Shown one piece after another: positions 12,781-14,090 of a stretch of DNA of 14,090 nucleotides. Source of the DNA: Oscillospiraceae bacterium (GTDB lineage: Bacteria; Bacillota; Clostridia; Oscillospirales; Oscillospiraceae). Numbering within the stretch: position 1 is the stretch's first letter; every line of letters starts with the position of its first letter. The notes under the pieces were generated by a model. The model was given only the letters and a program-made list of their open reading frames with translations. It had not been told where the DNA came from and did not search any database. Location of the stretch: contig JAJPXI010000152.1 in assembly GCA_021205585.1 (NCBI GenBank), positions 1 to 14,090 on the forward strand. The letters run 5' to 3'. Made by a program: the position numbers and the translations under genes.

Positions 12781-13698
12781 ATGGAACTTCATACCCTGGA
12801 CGAAATTCTCGAAATGTCTAAAAGCGCCGAGCAAAAGCAGATCGTCGCCGTGGCCGGTGCGGCCAAGGACGCCGTGATCGACGCTGTGCTGGAAGCTGTG
12901 GATCATGACCTGGTCACCCCCATCCTGGTGGGTGAGACGGGGAAAATCCGCGAGATGCTGACCAAGCGCGACCGTGACCCCGGCAGCTTTGAGATTGTGG
13001 AGACCTACGAGGGCCAGACCCCCGCGGACACCGCCGTGGAACTGATTAAGGAGGGGAAGGCTGGCTTCCTGATGAAGGGCAGCGTGGAGACCTCCGAGCT
13101 GCTCCACCCCGTGGTCAAACGGGAGAACGGTCTGCGCACCGGGCGCACCATCTCCCATGTGGCATTTTATCAGCTGCCTTTCTACCACAAGCTGCTGGTG
13201 ACCACCGACTGCGGCATCACCGCCTACCCCGATGTGAACAAGAAAAAGGACATCATCCTCAACGCGGTGGAGGCCCTGCACCTGCTGGGCTACGAGGAGC
13301 CCAAGGTGGCCGTGCTGTGCTGCAAGGAGACCCCCGACAAGGGCCTGCCAGAGACCCTGGAGGCCCGCCAACTCCAGGAGATGTGCCAGAACGGCGAGAT
13401 GGGCAAGTGCCAGGTGGTCGGCCCCATCTCCTACGATCTGGCCATGAGCGCCAAGCGCGCCGAGCTGAAGCACTACGACTGCCCCTACTCCGGGGACTTC
13501 GACGTGCTGGTGGTGCCCAACATCCACGCGGGCAACATTTTGGGCAAATGCCTGGAGCTACTGCCCGACGCCATCATGTGCAGCTACGTCTCCGGCGCCC
13601 GCATCCCCATCGTGCTGACCTCCCGCGCCGCCCCCGCCAAGGAGCGCCTGACCTGTATGGCCCTGGCCGGCATCATCGCCGCCCGGAGAGAGAAATAA
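12781..13698 (+). CDS. ptb: Phosphate butyryltransferase
   Basis: The protein has 305 aa and belongs to the phosphate acetyl/butyryltransferase family. FLMKGSVETSELL at 96-108, VGPISYDLAMSAK at 213-225, VVPNIHAGNILGK at 244-256 and TSRAAPAKERL at 280-290 correspond to the conserved blocks. It exchanges CoA for phosphate on a short acyl-CoA, feeding acyl-phosphate to the kinase encoded just upstream (23 bp gap). SRAAPAKE replaces the SRSDSAETK-like block I would expect, a small deviation near the active site that might reflect another acyl group. The ribosome binding site AGAGGAG (12764-12770) is 10 bases before ATG 12781, a little far. This is the last gene before the terminator. Confidence 0.92.
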   Translation: MELHTLDEILEMSKSAEQKQIVAVAGAAKDAVIDAVLEAVDHDLVTPILVGETGKIREMLTKRDRDPGSFEIVETYEGQTPADTAVELIKEGKAGFLMKGSVETSELLHPVVKRENGLRTGRTISHVAFYQLPFYHKLLVTTDCGITAYPDVNKKKDIILNAVEALHLLGYEEPKVAVLCCKETPDKGLPETLEARQLQEMCQNGEMGKCQVVGPISYDLAMSAKRAELKHYDCPYSGDFDVLVVPNIHAGNILGKCLELLPDAIMCSYVSGARIPIVLTSRAAPAKERLTCMALAGIIAARREK

Positions 13699-13721
13699 CC
13701 TGATACTCAAAAGCGCGTAAC

Positions 13722-13767
13722 CCCCGCCCGGACACCGCCAAACGCGGCCATGTCCGGGCGGGGTTTT
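13722..13767 (+). terminator. Strong intrinsic terminator of the cassette
   Basis: CCCCGCCCGGACA (13722-13734) pairs perfectly over 13 bases with TGTCCGGGCGGGG (13751-13763), and TTTT follows (13764-13767). Inside, CCGC and GCGG form a further short stem around CAAAC. It lies 23 bases after the ptb stop and closes the six-gene operon. Confidence 0.9.
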
Positions 13768-13854
13768 CCCTCTTCGCGGCGCGCCGCCGCCGCCGTAATA
13801 CTCCCTTCAGAACAATCAACAGTAAGCAAGCAAAATCGGAGTGCATAGCAGTAA

Positions 13855-13953
13855 TGTCAGCAAAAGCCGTTTGGTATAGACGGTGCGGCGGCGCTGCTTG
13901 ACTGCTATGTGGGGCTTTATGAACACTATAACGAATACACGGGGGCAATTTAA
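13855..13953 (+). pseudogene. C-terminal fragment, possibly a phage structural gene
   Basis: The frame is open only from 13855, after a TAA at 13852, and ends at TAA 13951-13953. It has no start codon or ribosome binding site. The last part reads GIDGAAALLDCYVGLYEHYN and ends EYTGAI, protein-like and unlike random translation. It sits one base before the next short frame, as in tightly packed phage head genes. I do not recognise the family with certainty. Confidence 0.3.
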
Positions 13954-13954
13954 T

Positions 13955-14050
13955 ATGAAGCTGAAAGACAAGAAAATTGAAATCCTTGCAAAGACCTATA
14001 CCCATGACGCAGTAGGAAACAGCATTGTTTCCTATGGAAGCACTGATTAA
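13955..14050 (+). pseudogene. N-terminal fragment resembling a phage head closure/head-tail joining protein
   Basis: ATG 13955 opens a frame of 31 codons that stops at TAA 14048-14050. It begins MKLKDKKIEIL and continues with YTHDAVGNSIVSYGST. The pattern of a short basic start followed by 'D-x-x-G-x-x-x-x-x-aromatic' resembles the beginning of head closure/joining proteins, which are usually about 100 residues or more, so this would be a truncated copy. There is no good ribosome binding site. The match is by eye and weak. Confidence 0.35.
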
Positions 14051-14090
14051 ATGCGTCTGCGGCGGCTGGCAATGATTTTGCACAAGAGCA

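Larger units (their letters stand above)
13768..14090. other. Tail region without an intact gene; change of base composition
   Basis: After the terminator comes a GC-rich stretch with a 12-base palindrome GCGGCGCGCCGC (13776-13787). From about 13796 the DNA is clearly richer in A and T than the operon to the left. Only short frames are seen: the two fragments listed separately, plus a long minus-strand frame that does not look like a protein family. This reads as a junction to degraded acquired DNA, probably phage. Confidence 0.5.

Noticed and set aside
7761..13698. Standard acetyl-CoA to butyrate operon
   Set aside because: Crotonase, butyryl-CoA dehydrogenase and EtfAB are absent, and BKACE plus a carnitine-dehydrogenase-like enzyme do not belong to that pathway.
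13776..13787. 12-base palindrome GCGGCGCGCCGC as a binding or recombination site
   Set aside because: Short GC palindromes arise easily in such GC-rich DNA, and nothing else around it supports a function.
13673..14083. 136-codon minus-strand frame over the right end
   Set aside because: It runs through the terminator hairpin and the end of ptb, has no plausible ribosome binding site and no family-like pattern.
1..14090. CRISPR arrays, tRNA or rRNA genes, insertion sequences
   Set aside because: No regularly spaced repeats, cloverleaf-like segments, rRNA-like stretches or transposase frames were seen on either strand.

Overview
The window looks like a piece of chromosome from a high-GC anaerobic Firmicute. 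The Oscillospiraceae / Clostridia group that includes Flavonifractor, Intestinimonas and Lawsonibacter is my best guess. The reasons are the GC-rich coding style with strong AAGGAGG-type ribosome binding sites, a TSCPD/TIGR03905-type small protein, a Clostridia-like F-type ATPase, and phosphate butyryltransferase/butyrate kinase. No database search was possible, so the taxon is an inference.

Layout. (1) 2-853, plus strand: the 3' part of ribF (riboflavin kinase/FMN adenylyltransferase) and a small cysteine-rich TSCPD-domain protein, closed by a terminator at 875-923 that can work in both directions. (2) 962-7295, minus strand: a complete F1Fo ATP synthase operon, atpB-atpE-atpF-atpA-atpG-atpD-atpC, from a well-formed promoter at 7368-7396. 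It has no separate delta gene (atpH). Instead the alpha subunit is about 88 residues longer than usual, and this extension reads as the C-terminal domain of delta. Subunit c carries a signal-peptide-like leader and an acidic linker. (3) 7296-7760: a divergent intergenic region with the atp promoter on the minus strand, a second good promoter on the plus strand (7626-7654) and a foldable 5' leader. (4) 7761-13698, plus strand: a six-gene cassette of SDR dehydrogenase, thiolase, beta-keto acid cleavage enzyme (BKACE/DUF849), carnitine/gulonate-dehydrogenase-like 3-hydroxyacid dehydrogenase, butyrate kinase and phosphate butyryltransferase, closed by a strong terminator at 13722-13767. A 13-bp hairpin lies inside it, between thiolase and BKACE. 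(5) 13768-14090: a less GC-rich tail with what look like fragments of phage head-tail genes.

How the genes could work together. The plus-strand cassette is not a standard butyrate locus: crotonase, butyryl-CoA dehydrogenase and electron-transfer flavoproteins are absent. Its enzymes instead suggest that a free 3-hydroxy acid is oxidised to a 3-keto acid. BKACE then exchanges that with acetyl-CoA to give acetoacetate plus a new acyl-CoA, and the acyl-CoA is cashed in for ATP through acyl-phosphate by Ptb and Buk. Thiolase and SDR would process the C4 by-product or a related intermediate. The substrate cannot be read from the sequence. The two most interesting items are the delta-alpha fusion in the ATP synthase and this candidate substrate-level-phosphorylation cassette.
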